From an uncultured Oscillospiraceae bacterium (GTDB taxonomy: Bacteria > Bacillota > Clostridia > Oscillospirales > Oscillospiraceae), in contig CAJTOE010000135.1 in the NCBI GenBank assembly GCA_910577805.1, positions 1 to 6,738 on the forward strand: a stretch of 6,738 bases of DNA, in the 5' to 3' direction. The translations under genes were made by a program, and so were the position numbers. Positions 6,037 through 6,738 of the stretch are shown piece by piece; the stretch's first letter is position 1; every line of letters starts with the position of its first letter. The notes under the pieces are model-generated. The model made no database searches. It had not been told where the DNA came from and saw only the letters and a list, made by a program, of their open reading frames with translations.

Positions 6037-6738
6037 TTACAAACGGGCCTCCAGCTCCGCCTTCATGTCCTCGTAGCCGGGCTTGCCCAACAGCGCAAAC
6101 ATGTTTTTCTTATACGCCTCCACGCCGGGCTGGTTGAAGGGGTTGACCTCCAGCAGATGGCCGGACAGGCCGCAGACGTACTCGAAGAAGTAAATCAGAT
6201 AGCCGGCGGTCTTTTCACAGATCTGGGGCATCTCGATGAGCACATTGGGTACGCCGCCGTCCACGTGGGCCAGGATAGTCCCCCGCATGGCCTGCTCCGC
6301 CACGAAGGCCAGAGGCTTGCCGGACAGGAAGTTCAGGCCGTCCACATTGGCGGGGTCGTCGGGAATGAGATACTCGCCCTTGGGGGCAAATTTGATGACC
6401 GTCTCCAGCATGAGGCGTTCGCCCTCCTGGATATACTGGCCCATGGAGTGCAGGTCGGCAGTGAACTCCACGCTGGCGGGCATGAGGCCCTTGCCGTCCT
6501 TGCCCTCGCTCTCCCCGAAGAGCTGCTTCCACCACTCGGCGAAGAACCGGGCGCAGGGCTCGTAGCAGGCCAGGATCTCCACTTTTTTGCCGCTCTCATA
6601 GAGGGCGTGGCGTGCGGCGGCGTACTGCCAGGCGGGGTTGTCCAGGCCAGGGGCGGACAGCTCGTTCATGGCCTGCGCCGCGCCATCCATCAGGGCCGCA
6701 ATGTCGATCCCGGCGGCGGCGATGGGCAGAAGGCCCAC
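6037..6738 (-). CDS. pgi: Glucose-6-phosphate isomerase, C-terminal part (5' end outside window)
   Basis: This cytoplasmic enzyme interconverts glucose 6-phosphate and fructose 6-phosphate in glycolysis and gluconeogenesis. The 233 visible residues are about half of the roughly 450 usual in Firmicutes; the frame runs through the right edge and the first visible codon (GTG, valine of VGLLPIAAAGID) is internal. Recognisable segments are FTADLHSMGQYIQEG (92-106), containing a conserved histidine, and a full match to the C-terminal PGI signature: G193, HLL, then FNQPGVEAYK (201-210) with the catalytic lysine K210. The tail KNMFALLGKPGYE is also typical. The stop TAA is at 6037-6039. The sequence is intact over the visible part, with no frameshift. 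The active-site glutamate expected further upstream lies outside the window. No intrinsic terminator is seen after the stop, which leaves open read-through into the P-loop gene. Confidence 0.96.
   Translation of the reverse strand: MGLLPIAAAGIDIAALMDGAAQAMNELSAPGLDNPAWQYAAARHALYESGKKVEILACYEPCARFFAEWWKQLFGESEGKDGKGLMPASVEFTADLHSMGQYIQEGERLMLETVIKFAPKGEYLIPDDPANVDGLNFLSGKPLAFVAEQAMRGTILAHVDGGVPNVLIEMPQICEKTAGYLIYFFEYVCGLSGHLLEVNPFNQPGVEAYKKNMFALLGKPGYEDMKAELEARL

Noticed and set aside
1..6738. CRISPR array, tRNA, rRNA, insertion sequence or attachment site
   Set aside because: No regularly spaced repeats, no cloverleaf with a T-loop consensus, no transposase or recombinase gene and no terminal inverted repeats were found on reading both strands.

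Overview
The window looks like chromosome from a moderately high-GC, spore-forming Firmicute. The best guess is a gut clostridium of the Oscillospiraceae (Flavonifractor/Intestinimonas-like). The reasons are GC-rich codon use combined with AT-rich sigma-A type promoters, strong GGAGG-type ribosome binding sites, a CwlD-type spore cortex amidase, a UgtP/MGDG-type glycolipid glycosyltransferase and a soluble EAL protein with several PAS domains. The genus is an inference; no rRNA or marker gene is present to settle it.

Layout from left to right: (1) on the minus strand, a diacylglycerol glycosyltransferase whose C-terminus leaves the window at base 1; (2) an AT-rich divergent control region at about 974-1147, with a promoter on each strand and an inverted repeat between them; (3) a plus-strand interval of about 380 nt (about 1148-1530) with a near-consensus promoter, many hairpins, no convincing gene and a very strong intrinsic terminator, read here as an independent structured non-coding RNA; (4) a CwlD-like N-acetylmuramoyl-L-alanine amidase; (5) its own promoter region and a 997-residue cytoplasmic protein with a degenerate GGDEF domain, an apparently intact EAL phosphodiesterase domain and about four C-terminal PAS-like domains; (6) a bidirectional terminator; (7) on the minus strand, a 136-residue P-loop protein of unknown role; (8) also on the minus strand, the C-terminal half of glucose-6-phosphate isomerase, cut by the right edge.

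The genes do not form one operon. The left part concerns the cell envelope and spore (glycolipid synthesis, cortex amidase), the centre concerns c-di-GMP turnover, and the right part is central carbon metabolism plus an unassigned ATP/GTP-binding protein. The most interesting element is the RNA at 1148-1530. It is promoter- and terminator-bounded, fits none of the common housekeeping RNAs I tried to match by eye, contains a possible long-range helix with a competing local hairpin, and ends with a 9-codon reading frame that has a good ribosome binding site and a stop inside the terminator stem.
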